Shown: positions 17,870 to 26,586 of the stretch, piece by piece
How positions within the stretch are numbered: the first letter of the stretch is position 1
How the letters are laid out: every line of letters begins with the position of its first letter
Assembly (NCBI RefSeq): GCF_016745505.1
Contig: NZ_JAERUC010000016.1
Span: forward strand, 1-64,000
From: Streptomyces silvae
GTDB taxonomy: Bacteria; Actinomycetota; Actinomycetes; Streptomycetales; Streptomycetaceae
Direction of reading: 5' to 3'
Length of the DNA: 64,000 bases
Notes under the pieces: generated by a model
What the model saw: the letters and a program-made list of their open reading frames with translations, nothing else
The model's database searches: none
Told to the model about the DNA's origin: nothing
Program-made: the position numbers and the translations under genes

Positions 17870-18700
17870 TCAGAGCTTCAGGTCCCACTGGCTCGCGTCC
17901 CAGTCGAAGCCGGGGGCGACCTCGACGGTCAGGTTCGCGGCGTCGGCGGGAGCGTCGAAGGCGAACTTCGCCGTGATCTTCCTGCCCGGCAGGACGGTGC
18001 CGGTGAACCCCTCGCCGATCTGTCCGTCGAAGATCTGCTCGGCGTCCACACCGTCCTCGCCCGCGCGGGCGTCGACGCCGACGAGCGCCGTGTCGAACTT
18101 CTCCTTGCCCTTGTTCTCGATGACGACCGAGACCGTCCAGGCGCTGTTGCCCTTGGTGTGACCGACCGCGAACTCGTCGGCGGTGTACGCGGCCGGGGCG
18201 CCCACGGTGATCTCCAGCCCGTCGTCGTACACGGCGGAGTCCCCCTGTCTCAGGACGTCGTCCTTGCCCTCGGTGCCGCCGGCCGCCCCTTCGCCGGCCG
18301 CCGCCTCCCCGTCCGCCGCCGGCTTCGCGGAGGCCGAACTCTCCTGGACCGCCTTGTTGATGTCGGTCACCACGTCGTCCACGGCCTTGAACGTCAGGAC
18401 CGCTCCGACGACCGACAGCACCAGTGCGACGAGGCCGAGGACCGCGCCGAACGTCGTCACCCCCTTGTTCGTGGCCTCTCCGCGCTTGGCGCGGCCCCGC
18501 CCCGCCAGGCCCAGGATCAGGGCGATCAGGCCGAGGATCCCCGCGAGCCAGAAGAAGAACGGGATCAGCCCCGAGACCGTCCCGATGATGCCGAGCACGA
18601 GGGCGGCGACACCGAGGCCGTTACGGGCGGGGAGCGTGCCCGGCGCCTGTGCGGGGGCGTACGGCTGCTGGGGCGGTTGCGGCTGCGTGTACTGGGACAT
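17870..18700 (-). CDS. DUF4190/DUF4352-type membrane-anchored protein
   Basis: 276 residues. A Pro/Gln-rich cytoplasmic head (1-25) is followed by two or three membrane helices around 29-90 typical of DUF4190, then an Ala/Glu/Gly-rich linker and a secreted beta-rich domain (about 165-276) with the DUF4352 pattern (SAWTVSVVIENKGKEKFD). Such domains are found in actinobacterial surface proteins of unknown job. ATG at 18700 with GGAAGG upstream; the frame continues upstream without a site. Divergent from the methylase-like gene. Confidence 0.7.
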   Translation of the reverse strand: MSQYTQPQPPQQPYAPAQAPGTLPARNGLGVAALVLGIIGTVSGLIPFFFWLAGILGLIALILGLAGRGRAKRGEATNKGVTTFGAVLGLVALVLSVVGAVLTFKAVDDVVTDINKAVQESSASAKPAADGEAAAGEGAAGGTEGKDDVLRQGDSAVYDDGLEITVGAPAAYTADEFAVGHTKGNSAWTVSVVIENKGKEKFDTALVGVDARAGEDGVDAEQIFDGQIGEGFTGTVLPGRKITAKFAFDAPADAANLTVEVAPGFDWDASQWDLKL

Positions 18701-18782
18701 GGCTGTGCCCTTCCGAGGAACAACGGGGACTGTGAGCGGAACACCGCACCGCATCGGTGTGCGGCGGGTCAATAAGACCATT

Positions 18783-18845
18783 CCCTGTGAACCGAGTCAA
18801 CAGGGTTTGCTGTGTGAACCGGTGGCTCGGCGGTATCGGTATGCT
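18783..18845. promoter_or_regulatory. Divergent promoter region with repeats
   Basis: The 196-base divergent gap contains TGTGAACCG twice (18786-18794 and 18813-18821, 27 bp apart), an inverted repeat CCCTGT-11-ACAGGG (18783-18805), and a possible -10 TATGCT (18840-18845) for the rightward gene. Confidence 0.4.
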
Positions 18846-18896
18846 CACCCCCACACAGCAGGTGACGCCGACGCGCGCGGAACGGGAGACAGGCCA

Positions 18897-21023
18897 GTGC
18901 CGGATAACTCGACCGAGGTGACCGCGGCCGGAATCGCCAGGCTCGCCGGTGTGGGCCGCGCGGCCGTCAGCAACTGGCGCCGCAGGCACGCCGACTTCCC
19001 CAAGCCCGTCGGGGGCACCGAAGCCAGCCCCTCCTTCGCGCTTCCCGAGGTCGAGGAGTGGCTCCGCGACCAGGGCAAGCTCGCCGAGGTGCCGCTACGC
19101 GAGCGGGTCTGGCAGCAGGTGGCCGGCCACCCCGACGGCGCTGTGACCGCGCTCGTCCACGCGGGATGCGCCCTGCTGGTCGTCAGGGACCGGCCCACCG
19201 CCTGGCTGGAGATCACCGCCGTCTCGGACGCCCGCATGGCAGGCGTGCTGCCGGCCGCCCTGGACCATGTGCTCACCGCACGCTTCGGGGCGGGGCGGGC
19301 CGTCCCCACGCCCACGGAGGCCGCCCTCCTGCCGTCCGTCCCGCTGCTCCGCGCCGTGGCCGAACTGGCGGCGGAGGCCGGTGCGCGGAAGGCCTTCGAC
19401 TTCCTCTTCGGCCGTCAGCTGGACGCCAACCCGCGCCAGTACACCCTCACGCCCCCCGGTCTCGCCGAGCTGATGGCCGACCTCGCGGAACCGGCGAGGG
19501 AGTCCGCCCGGCAGAACGGCGGCAGGGGCTCCCGCACGGTCCTGGACCCCGCCGCCGGAACAGGCGCCCTGCTGTGCGCCGTCGGCCGGCCCACAGCGGT
19601 GTACGCACAGGAGGCCGACCCCGACCTGGCGGCGCTCACCGCGCTCCGGCTCGCCCTGCACTCCGAGGGCGGCGGAGCCGACGGGCCCGCCCTCGCCGTG
19701 CGGACCGGTGACACCCTGCGCGCCGACGCGTTCCCCGGGCTGACCGTGGACGCGGTGCTCTGCCACCCGCCGTTCAACGAGCGCAACTGGGGCCACGACG
19801 ACCTGGCCTACGACCCGCGCTGGGAGTACGGCTTCCCCGCCCGCACCGAGTCCGAACTCGCCTGGGTCCAGCACGCCCTCGCCCACCTCCGTGAAGGCGG
19901 CACCGCCGTGGTGCTGATGCCCCCGGCCGCCGCCTCCCGCCGCTCGGGCCGCCGGATCCGCGCCGATCTGCTCCGCCGGGGCGCCCTCCGCGCCGTCGTC
20001 GCGCTGCCCGCCGGCGCCGCGCCCCCGTACGGCATCCCGCTCCACATCTGGGTCCTCCGCAAGCCGGGCACCGAGCAGCACCCGGCGCCCGAACTGCTCG
20101 TCGTCGACGCGGCGGAGCCCGAGGCCGCGGGCGCCCCGTCCGGCCGTGACCGGCTGGACTGGGCGGCGGTGCGCGCCGCCGTGCTCGACGCATGGGCGCC
20201 CTTCGACGTGCCGGGGCGCCGTGAGCCCGTGGAGGAGCGCCCCGGGACCAGCCGGGCCGTCCCCGTCATCGAACTCCTCGACGACGACGTGGACCTGGCC
20301 CCCGCCCGCCATCTGCCGCCCCCGGCCTCCGGTGCCACCGCCGCCGAACTCGTGCGCGTACGGGAACGGCTGGAGGAGACCCTGAAGCTGACCGCCCGGC
20401 GCACGCCGTCCCCCGCCGCCCCCGGCGACCAGGCCAGGCGGCCCTTCACCACGGTCGGTGAACTGGCCCGCGCGGGCGCCCTGCGCCTGCGGACCGGCAC
20501 CGGCTCGGGCAGCGGCACCGCGCCGGTCCTCACCGAGCACGACGTCCTCTCCGGGACGGGCCCCAGCGGTTCGCCCTCCGCCCCGTCGGCCGCCGGCTCG
20601 TCGGCCTCGGCCCCGGAGGGCGAACCGGTCCTGCTGGAACCGGGCGACGTCATCGTGCCCGTGACCGGCGGCGCCTCCGTCGTCAGGGTCGTCGACGAGG
20701 CGACCGCCGGGGCCGCGCTCGGCCGCAACCTCCAGCTCCTGCGCCCCGATCCGGCCGCCCTCGACGCCTGGTTCCTCGCCGGATTCCTGCGCGGCACCGC
20801 CAACAACCGGCAGGCGAGCAGCTACGCCTCCACCGCGACCCGGCTCGACGCACGCCGTCTCCAGGTGCCGCGCATGCCACTGGCCGAACAGCGGACGTAT
20901 GGTGAGCAGTTCAGCGCCCTCGCCGCCTTCGAGGACGCGCTGCGCACGGCCGGGCGGCTCGGCGGGCAGCTGGTGCAGGGGATGTACGACGGACTCACGG
21001 ACGGATCGGTCGCTCCGGGATGA
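18897..21023 (+). CDS. N6-methylase-like protein with HTH head and HsdS-like tail, degenerate active site
   Basis: 708 residues from GTG with GGGAGAC upstream. Residues 8-60 form an HTH (GIARLAGVGRAAVSNWRRRH), the core 165-480 resembles type I HsdM methylases with the SAM motif DPAAGTG at 217-223, and the tail (about 515-705) resembles half of an HsdS specificity subunit (LEPGDVIVPV, ASSYAST). The catalytic motif IV, normally NPPF, reads HPPF at 290-293, so adenine methylation is doubtful. No restriction subunit is nearby. It may be a SAM-binding DNA-recognition or regulatory protein. The gene order around it looks chromosomal rather than acquired. Confidence 0.75.
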   Translation: MPDNSTEVTAAGIARLAGVGRAAVSNWRRRHADFPKPVGGTEASPSFALPEVEEWLRDQGKLAEVPLRERVWQQVAGHPDGAVTALVHAGCALLVVRDRPTAWLEITAVSDARMAGVLPAALDHVLTARFGAGRAVPTPTEAALLPSVPLLRAVAELAAEAGARKAFDFLFGRQLDANPRQYTLTPPGLAELMADLAEPARESARQNGGRGSRTVLDPAAGTGALLCAVGRPTAVYAQEADPDLAALTALRLALHSEGGGADGPALAVRTGDTLRADAFPGLTVDAVLCHPPFNERNWGHDDLAYDPRWEYGFPARTESELAWVQHALAHLREGGTAVVLMPPAAASRRSGRRIRADLLRRGALRAVVALPAGAAPPYGIPLHIWVLRKPGTEQHPAPELLVVDAAEPEAAGAPSGRDRLDWAAVRAAVLDAWAPFDVPGRREPVEERPGTSRAVPVIELLDDDVDLAPARHLPPPASGATAAELVRVRERLEETLKLTARRTPSPAAPGDQARRPFTTVGELARAGALRLRTGTGSGSGTAPVLTEHDVLSGTGPSGSPSAPSAAGSSASAPEGEPVLLEPGDVIVPVTGGASVVRVVDEATAGAALGRNLQLLRPDPAALDAWFLAGFLRGTANNRQASSYASTATRLDARRLQVPRMPLAEQRTYGEQFSALAAFEDALRTAGRLGGQLVQGMYDGLTDGSVAPG

Positions 21024-21121
21024 CGTGAAGCACAACGGTTGTGCACAACCCCGGACCGGTTGTCCGTGCCGGTGTATACGCTCACTGCACAGGTCCCTTC
21101 CACCCTCCCCGGGAGCAGCAC

Positions 21122-21772
21122 ATGCACGGCTACGGCTATCCGCCGGAGCAGCAGCCGAAGCGCGGTCCGTCCTCGTCCTCGCTGGTCATCCTGCGCGTGG
21201 TCTTCGTGGCGCTCGCCCTGCTGAGTTGCACGTTCCTCACCTGGGCGCCGATGCTCCGGCTGGCGATCGTCACCCGCAAGCAGCGCGACTGGTGGCTGTT
21301 CGGCCTCGTGCTGGCGCTGAACATCGGACTCATCGTGTACCTCGGGGCGTTGCCGGTGGAGGACGACGTGATGACGGACGGACAGGCGATCGTCATGCTG
21401 TCCTGGATGCTGGTGGTCTTCGTCGGCGCGGTCACCTACTACCTGTACACGGAGATACGGCACTTCGCGGCGCACCACCCCCTCCCGGGCGGTCCGCAGG
21501 CCGTTCCGTACGCCAACCCCTACAGCGCCGGGGCCCCCGGGGCGTCCTCGTTCCCGTCCGCCGGGCACGCGTCCCGGCAGACCGCACCCGCCCCGCCGGC
21601 CCCCACGGCCGGCTACCCGCCGGCTCCGCACCGGAGCCCCGTCCCCGTGCAGCCCACCCCCGCGCCGCCCGCGCCCACCACACCGTCCGCCGCTCCCCAG
21701 CGCATCGACCAGGTGCGTGCCGAGCTCGACGAGCTGAGCGACTACCTCCGCAAGGAGGGTGACAGTAGGTGA
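21122..21772 (+). CDS. Membrane protein with Pro-rich tail, coupled to a kinase
   Basis: 216 residues. Three to four hydrophobic segments lie between about 22 and 125 (VILRVVFVALALLSCTFLTW, WLFGLVLALNIGLIVYLGAL, AIVMLSWMLVVFVGAVTYY). The tail from about 130 is Pro/Ala-rich and ends in a short helix (IDQVRAELDELSDYLRKE). ATG at 21122 with GGGAG upstream. Its last bases overlap the kinase start (GTGA), so the two are probably made together; a sensor or substrate role is a guess. No known function. Confidence 0.65.
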   Translation: MHGYGYPPEQQPKRGPSSSSLVILRVVFVALALLSCTFLTWAPMLRLAIVTRKQRDWWLFGLVLALNIGLIVYLGALPVEDDVMTDGQAIVMLSWMLVVFVGAVTYYLYTEIRHFAAHHPLPGGPQAVPYANPYSAGAPGASSFPSAGHASRQTAPAPPAPTAGYPPAPHRSPVPVQPTPAPPAPTTPSAAPQRIDQVRAELDELSDYLRKEGDSR

Positions 21773-23331
21773 ACGGGCGTGTCATCGCCGGGCGTTACCA
21801 GCTGGCGACGATCCTCGGCCAGGGCGGCATGGGCCAGGTCTGGACGGCGTACGACCAACGGCTCGACCGCAGGGTCGCGGTGAAGCTCCTGCACCCCGAG
21901 CGCGTCACGGGCCCCTCCGGGAGCGGAGCCGCCGACGAGCTGCGCCGCCGGTTCGTGCGTGAGTGCCGGGTCACCGCCCAGGTCGACCACCCCGGTCTGG
22001 TCACCGTGCACGACGCGGGGAGCGACGGCGAGGACCTCTTCCTCGTCATGCAGTACGTCGAGGGCGCCGACCTCGCCGACCACCTCGCCGAGCACGACCC
22101 CTACCCGTGGCCCTGGGCCGTGTCGATCGCCGCACAGCTGTGCGCGGTGCTCTCCGCCGTGCACGCCGTGCCGATCGTCCACCGCGACCTGAAGCCCCGT
22201 AACGCGATGGTGAAGCCCGACGGCACCCTCACGGTGCTCGACCTGGGCATCGCCTCCGTGATGGACACCGACACCACGCGCCTGACCCACACGGGCTCGG
22301 TGATCGGCTCCCCGGCCTACATGGCCCCCGAGCAGGCGATGGGCGGTGCCGTCGGCCCGTACACCGATTTGTACGCGCTCGGTGTGCTCCTGCACGAACT
22401 CCTCTGCGGCGACGTGCCGTTCAGCGGGTCCACCGCGCTCGGCGTCCTGCACCGCCACCTCTACGAGCCCCCGCTGCCCGTCCGGCACCTGAGGCCCGAG
22501 GTCCCCGAGGCCCTCGAAGCGCTGGTGCTGCGGCTGCTCGCCAAGGACCCCCAGGACCGCCCCGACTCCGCCCAGGAGGTGTACGAGTCCCTGCGCCCCC
22601 TGCTGCCCGCCGGCGGCGCCCCGGCCGGTCCCCTCGACCCGACCCGCCCCTTCCTGCGCCCGCACGCCCCCTGGCCCGACCGGGCGGCCGTCCCTGCGTC
22701 CGCGCCCGTACCCGCCCAGCAGGCACCTCCCGCACCCAAGGCGCCGCCCGCCCGTCCGAACGTGGCGCAGGCCGTCGACGACGTGAAGCGGCTGCTGGGG
22801 GAGGGCCGCATCACCCAGGCCGTCGACATCCTCGGGGGCATCCTCCCGGCGGCGGCCCAGGAGCACGGCGAGCACTCCCCGGTCGTCCGGATCCTGCGCA
22901 AGCAGTACGCGGCCACGCTGATGGACGACGGCCAGTACCGCCGCGCCCTCCCGGAGCTGCGCCGCCTCGCCGACGACCGCGCGGCGGAGGCGGGCCCCGC
23001 CGACTCCCAGGCCCTGCAGTTCCGTTACGACGCGGCGCAGTGCCTGGAGCAGCTCGGCGAGGCGGCCGCCTCGCTCGCCGAGTACCGCGCCGTCCTGCCC
23101 TACTACGAGAACGAGAACGGCTACGCGACGCCCTCCGGCCCCGGCCAGGCCTTCGACATCCGGCACCGCATCGGGCACCTCCTGCTCGGGGTCGGCGACC
23201 ACGCGGCGGGCCGCGCCCAGTTGCAGGCCCTGCTGTACGACACGGAGCGCGCCTACGGGCCGCACCACCCGCTCCCCACGGAGCTCCGCCGGCAACTCTC
23301 CCACCACCAGGACGTACGCGGCTCGGTCTGA
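21769..23331 (+). CDS. Soluble Ser/Thr protein kinase with TPR-like tail
   Basis: 520 residues. Hanks-type kinase at 8-275: Gly loop LGQGGMGQVW, VAVK Lys39, HRDLKPRN at 138-145, and SPAYMAPEQ. The Mg-binding motif is DLG (158-160) rather than DFG, a conservative change seen in active bacterial kinases. A Pro/Ala linker (about 285-325) leads to helical repeats resembling TPRs (about 330-515). There is no membrane helix, so any membrane link is probably through the coupled upstream protein. Target proteins unknown. Confidence 0.88.
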   Translation: MNGRVIAGRYQLATILGQGGMGQVWTAYDQRLDRRVAVKLLHPERVTGPSGSGAADELRRRFVRECRVTAQVDHPGLVTVHDAGSDGEDLFLVMQYVEGADLADHLAEHDPYPWPWAVSIAAQLCAVLSAVHAVPIVHRDLKPRNAMVKPDGTLTVLDLGIASVMDTDTTRLTHTGSVIGSPAYMAPEQAMGGAVGPYTDLYALGVLLHELLCGDVPFSGSTALGVLHRHLYEPPLPVRHLRPEVPEALEALVLRLLAKDPQDRPDSAQEVYESLRPLLPAGGAPAGPLDPTRPFLRPHAPWPDRAAVPASAPVPAQQAPPAPKAPPARPNVAQAVDDVKRLLGEGRITQAVDILGGILPAAAQEHGEHSPVVRILRKQYAATLMDDGQYRRALPELRRLADDRAAEAGPADSQALQFRYDAAQCLEQLGEAAASLAEYRAVLPYYENENGYATPSGPGQAFDIRHRIGHLLLGVGDHAAGRAQLQALLYDTERAYGPHHPLPTELRRQLSHHQDVRGSV

Positions 23332-23501
23332 GGCCGGGGGTGGCCGGAAAGGGCGCACCGGAAGGGATTTCGGCCGCGACCCCACACTGACCGGTCCGGA
23401 AATCGTTGGTCGAAGCAGTGGCCCGAATCACGTCCACTGCCTAACATCGATCACTGCAAGGCTTTGTGCACTGACGCACAAACTCTCCCCGGGAGGCTCC
23501 T

Positions 23502-24155
23502 TTGCACCGCCGTCGTCGCACCGCGCTCGCCCTGTCCGCCGCCACGCTCCTCGCGGCGCCGCTCCTGACCGCCTGCGGGAGCGAGGCCCATCCCGGTGCC
23601 GCGGCCGTGGTCGGCGGCGACCGGATCGACGTGGCCACGGTCCAGGCGCAGGCGTCCGACGTGCGCACCGCGCAGCAGGCGTCCGACCGTTCCCAGGAGC
23701 TGGTGACGAAGTCGGGCCAGCTGACCCGGGTCAAGCTGTCCGGGCTGATCTTCGGGCGGGTCCTGGACCGTGCCGCGAAGGACGCGGGGGTGAGCGTCAG
23801 CCGTAAGGAGATCCAGCAGATCCGCAGTGACGCCGCCGCGCAGTCCGGCGGGGACGAGGCGGTGCGGACCGGCATGCTGGAGCAGCGCTGGGTGGCACCC
23901 GGCCAGATCGACGCGAGCCTGCGCCAGGAGGTCCAGCTCCAGAAGCTCGCCCAGGCGATCGGCGCGGACCTGCAGAGCCCCGCCGGGGTGCAGGCCGTCG
24001 GCCAGAGCCTCACCAAGGCGTCGAAGGCGCTCCACATCGACGTCAACCCGCGCTACGGCAGCTGGGACGACCAGAAGGTCCAGCTCAGCACGTACAAGGC
24101 CCCGTGGATCACCCAGGTCACCCCGGTCGAGGGGCAGGAGCAGGCGGGCGCCTGA
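23502..24155 (+). CDS. SurA-N-like lipoprotein
   Basis: 217 residues from TTG, chosen because GGGAGG stands five bases upstream. The signal peptide ends in LLTAC (Cys25), a lipobox. The rest is helical, with the SurA/trigger-factor-like N-terminal chaperone pattern (VVGGDRIDVATVQAQ near 37, then helices to about 185), without a clear peptidyl-prolyl isomerase domain. Likely a cell-surface folding factor. A possible -10 TAACAT lies at 23442-23447. Stands immediately before mazG, as in other Streptomyces from memory. Confidence 0.75.
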   Translation: MHRRRRTALALSAATLLAAPLLTACGSEAHPGAAAVVGGDRIDVATVQAQASDVRTAQQASDRSQELVTKSGQLTRVKLSGLIFGRVLDRAAKDAGVSVSRKEIQQIRSDAAAQSGGDEAVRTGMLEQRWVAPGQIDASLRQEVQLQKLAQAIGADLQSPAGVQAVGQSLTKASKALHIDVNPRYGSWDDQKVQLSTYKAPWITQVTPVEGQEQAGA

Positions 24156-24181
24156 CGCGTGCCCGGAGGTAGGTTCGGGGT

Positions 24182-25177
24182 GTGAACGCTGAAGACCCCG
24201 GTCGTATCGTCCTGCTCACCGCCAGCCACCGGGTCGCCCCCGGTCTGCTGTCCTGGCCCGCCTGGCAGACGCTGCACGCCGCCGACCGGGTGCTGTGCGC
24301 CGGGCCCGGCCACCCGCAGCTGCCGTATCTGCGGGAGGCGGGGGTGGCCGTGGAGCACGGCGTCCCGTCGGCCGAGGAGCTGGTGGACGAGTGCGCGGGC
24401 GGCCGGACCGTGGTGGTGCTGGTCGGCGGTGAGGGCGATCAGCGGCTCACCGACGGCCTGGCCCGGCTCGGCGGTTCGGGCCGGGTGCAGATGCCGGACC
24501 TGGAGCTGCTGCCCGGTTCGTACGACCTGCCCGGCGCGCGGCTCCTGGACCTGGTGCAGGTCATGGACCGGATCCGGCTCGAATGTCCCTGGACCTCGCA
24601 GAAGACGCACGAGGGCCTCGCGAAGTACGCCATCGAGGAGGCGTACGAACTGGTCGAGGCCATCGAGGACGGCGACCGCGAGGAACTGCGCGAGGAGCTC
24701 GGCGACGTCCTGCTCCAGGTCGTCTTCCACGCCCGGATCGCGCAGGAGGACCAGGACGAGCCGTTCGGCATCGACGACGTGGCGGGCACGATCGTCGAGA
24801 AGCTGATCCACCGTCATCCGCATGTGTTCGGCGACGCGACCGCCGAGACCCCGGAGGACGTCCACGCCCACTGGCTCCGTACGAAGGCGATCGAGAAGCA
24901 GCGCGAGTCGGTCACCGACGGGGTGCCGCTCGGCCAGCCCGGACTCGCGCTGGCCGCCAAGCTCGGCAGCAGGGTCCGGGCCGCGGGCCTGGACGCCGCG
25001 CTCCCCGAGGGGGACGGGATCGGCTACCGGCTGCTCGCCCTCGCCGTGGAGGCCGAACAGGACGGCACCGACCCGGAGGCCGCCCTGCGGGCCGCCGCCC
25101 GTGCCTACCGGGACGCGATCCGGACGGCGGAGGGGCTCGGAAGCCCCGGGGCCGCCCCGGATAGCGTCGAGGAGTGA
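24182..25177 (+). CDS. mazG: Nucleoside triphosphate pyrophosphohydrolase MazG
   Basis: 331 residues. The N-terminal half (about 1-115) is a methylase/Rossmann-like extension found in actinobacterial MazG. The NTP-PPase core follows, with KYAIEEAYELVEAIEDGD (EExxE, near 156-172) and EELREELGDVLLQVVFH (ExxD, near 174-190), the magnesium ligands. MazG hydrolyses NTPs to NMP and pyrophosphate, cleaning abnormal or oxidised nucleotides. GTG at 24182 with TAGGTT at 24170-24175 suggests a leaderless mRNA. Its stop overlaps the P450 start. Confidence 0.93.
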   Translation: MNAEDPGRIVLLTASHRVAPGLLSWPAWQTLHAADRVLCAGPGHPQLPYLREAGVAVEHGVPSAEELVDECAGGRTVVVLVGGEGDQRLTDGLARLGGSGRVQMPDLELLPGSYDLPGARLLDLVQVMDRIRLECPWTSQKTHEGLAKYAIEEAYELVEAIEDGDREELREELGDVLLQVVFHARIAQEDQDEPFGIDDVAGTIVEKLIHRHPHVFGDATAETPEDVHAHWLRTKAIEKQRESVTDGVPLGQPGLALAAKLGSRVRAAGLDAALPEGDGIGYRLLALAVEAEQDGTDPEAALRAAARAYRDAIRTAEGLGSPGAAPDSVEE

Positions 25178-26481
25178 ACGACAGCCCCGGCACGGACCCC
25201 GCGCCCGACACCGCACCAGCCGCAGCACCCGAACTCTTCACCTGGGAGTTCGCCACCGACCCCTACCCCGCCTACGCCTGGCTCCGCGAGCACAGCCCCG
25301 TGCACCGCACGAAGCTGCCCAGCGGGGTCGAGGCCTGGCTGGTGACCCGCTACGCCGACGCCCGGCAGGCTCTCGCCGACACCCGGCTCTCCAAGAACCC
25401 GTCCCACCACGCGGGCTCCGCGAACGCCAAGGGCAAGACGGGCATCCCGGGCGAGCGCAAGGCGGAGCTGATGACGCACCTGCTGAACATCGACCCCCCG
25501 GACCACACCCGGCTGCGCCGGCTCGTGTCCAAGGCGTTCACCCCGCGCCGGGTCGCGGAGTTCGCACCGCGCGTGCAGGAGCTGACGGACCGCCTCATCG
25601 ACTCGTTCATCGAGGAGGGGAAGGCGGATCTCATCCACGACTTCGCGTTCCCCCTGCCCATCTACGCCATCTGCGACCTGCTGGGGGTGCCCCGGGAGGA
25701 CCAGGACGACTTCCGCGACTGGGCGGGCATGATGATCCGGCACGGCGGCGGACCGCGCGGCGGGGTGGCCCGGTCGGTCAAGAAGATGCGCGGCTACCTC
25801 GCCGAACTCATCCACCGTAAGAGGGAGAATCCCGGCGACGACCTGATCTCCGGGCTCATCCGGGCGAGCGACCACGGCGAGCACCTCAGCGAGAACGAGG
25901 CCGCCGCCATGGCCTTCATCCTTCTCTTCGCCGGCTTCGAGACGACGGTCAACCTCATCGGCAACGGCACCTACGCGCTGCTGCGCAATCCGTCCCAGCG
26001 TGAGCGCCTGGAGCGCTCGCTGGCGGCCGGGGAGACGGACCTGCTCGCCACGGGCATCGAGGAGCTCCTGCGCTACGACGGCCCGGTGGAGCTCGCGACC
26101 TGGCGCTACGCCACCGAGCCCGTGACCCTGGGAGGGCAGGACATCGCGGCCGGCGACCCCGTCCTGGTGGTGCTGGCCGCCGCCGACCGCGATCCGGAGC
26201 GATTCCAGGATGCGGACACCCTGGATCTCGCACGCAGTGACAATCAGCACCTCGGATACGGGCACGGCATCCACTACTGCCTGGGGGCTCCGCTGGCCCG
26301 GCTGGAGGGTCAGGTGGCCCTGGCGACCCTGCTGCGACGCCTTCCCGACCTGCGGCTCGCTGCGGATCCTGCCGATTTGCGCTGGCGCGGCGGACTCATC
26401 ATGCGTGGACTGCGCACGCTTCCCGTGGAGTTCGGTCCGGGGCATCCCGCCGGAAAAGGTGACAGCCTGTCAACTCTGTGA
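25174..26481 (+). CDS. Cytochrome P450 (CYP107-like)
   Basis: 435 residues. The I-helix reads AGFETT (253-258; usually AGHETT or AGxDTT), the ExxR pair is Glu297-Arg300, and the heme ligand is Cys369 in GYGHGIHYCLG, where the usual Phe seven residues before Cys is replaced. It is soluble and bacterial class I, needing a ferredoxin and reductase encoded elsewhere. GTGA overlap with mazG indicates coupling, an odd pairing without known reason. Substrate unknown. Confidence 0.9.
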   Translation: MNDSPGTDPAPDTAPAAAPELFTWEFATDPYPAYAWLREHSPVHRTKLPSGVEAWLVTRYADARQALADTRLSKNPSHHAGSANAKGKTGIPGERKAELMTHLLNIDPPDHTRLRRLVSKAFTPRRVAEFAPRVQELTDRLIDSFIEEGKADLIHDFAFPLPIYAICDLLGVPREDQDDFRDWAGMMIRHGGGPRGGVARSVKKMRGYLAELIHRKRENPGDDLISGLIRASDHGEHLSENEAAAMAFILLFAGFETTVNLIGNGTYALLRNPSQRERLERSLAAGETDLLATGIEELLRYDGPVELATWRYATEPVTLGGQDIAAGDPVLVVLAAADRDPERFQDADTLDLARSDNQHLGYGHGIHYCLGAPLARLEGQVALATLLRRLPDLRLAADPADLRWRGGLIMRGLRTLPVEFGPGHPAGKGDSLSTL

Positions 26482-26508
26482 CTTTCACGTGATCTCCGCT
26501 GCATCGAC

Positions 26509-26538
26509 TTGTGACACACGTTCGAGTAGGGCTAGGTT
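26509..26538 (+). promoter_or_regulatory. Promoter candidate for rpfC
   Basis: TTGTGA (26509-26514), an 18-base spacer and TAGGTT (26533-26538). Transcription would start near 26545, giving a leader of about 42 bases. Confidence 0.5.
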
Positions 26539-26586
26539 CACCGTTCGACTCACCCGTCACATGTCAGTCACACGGAAGGCAATCCC

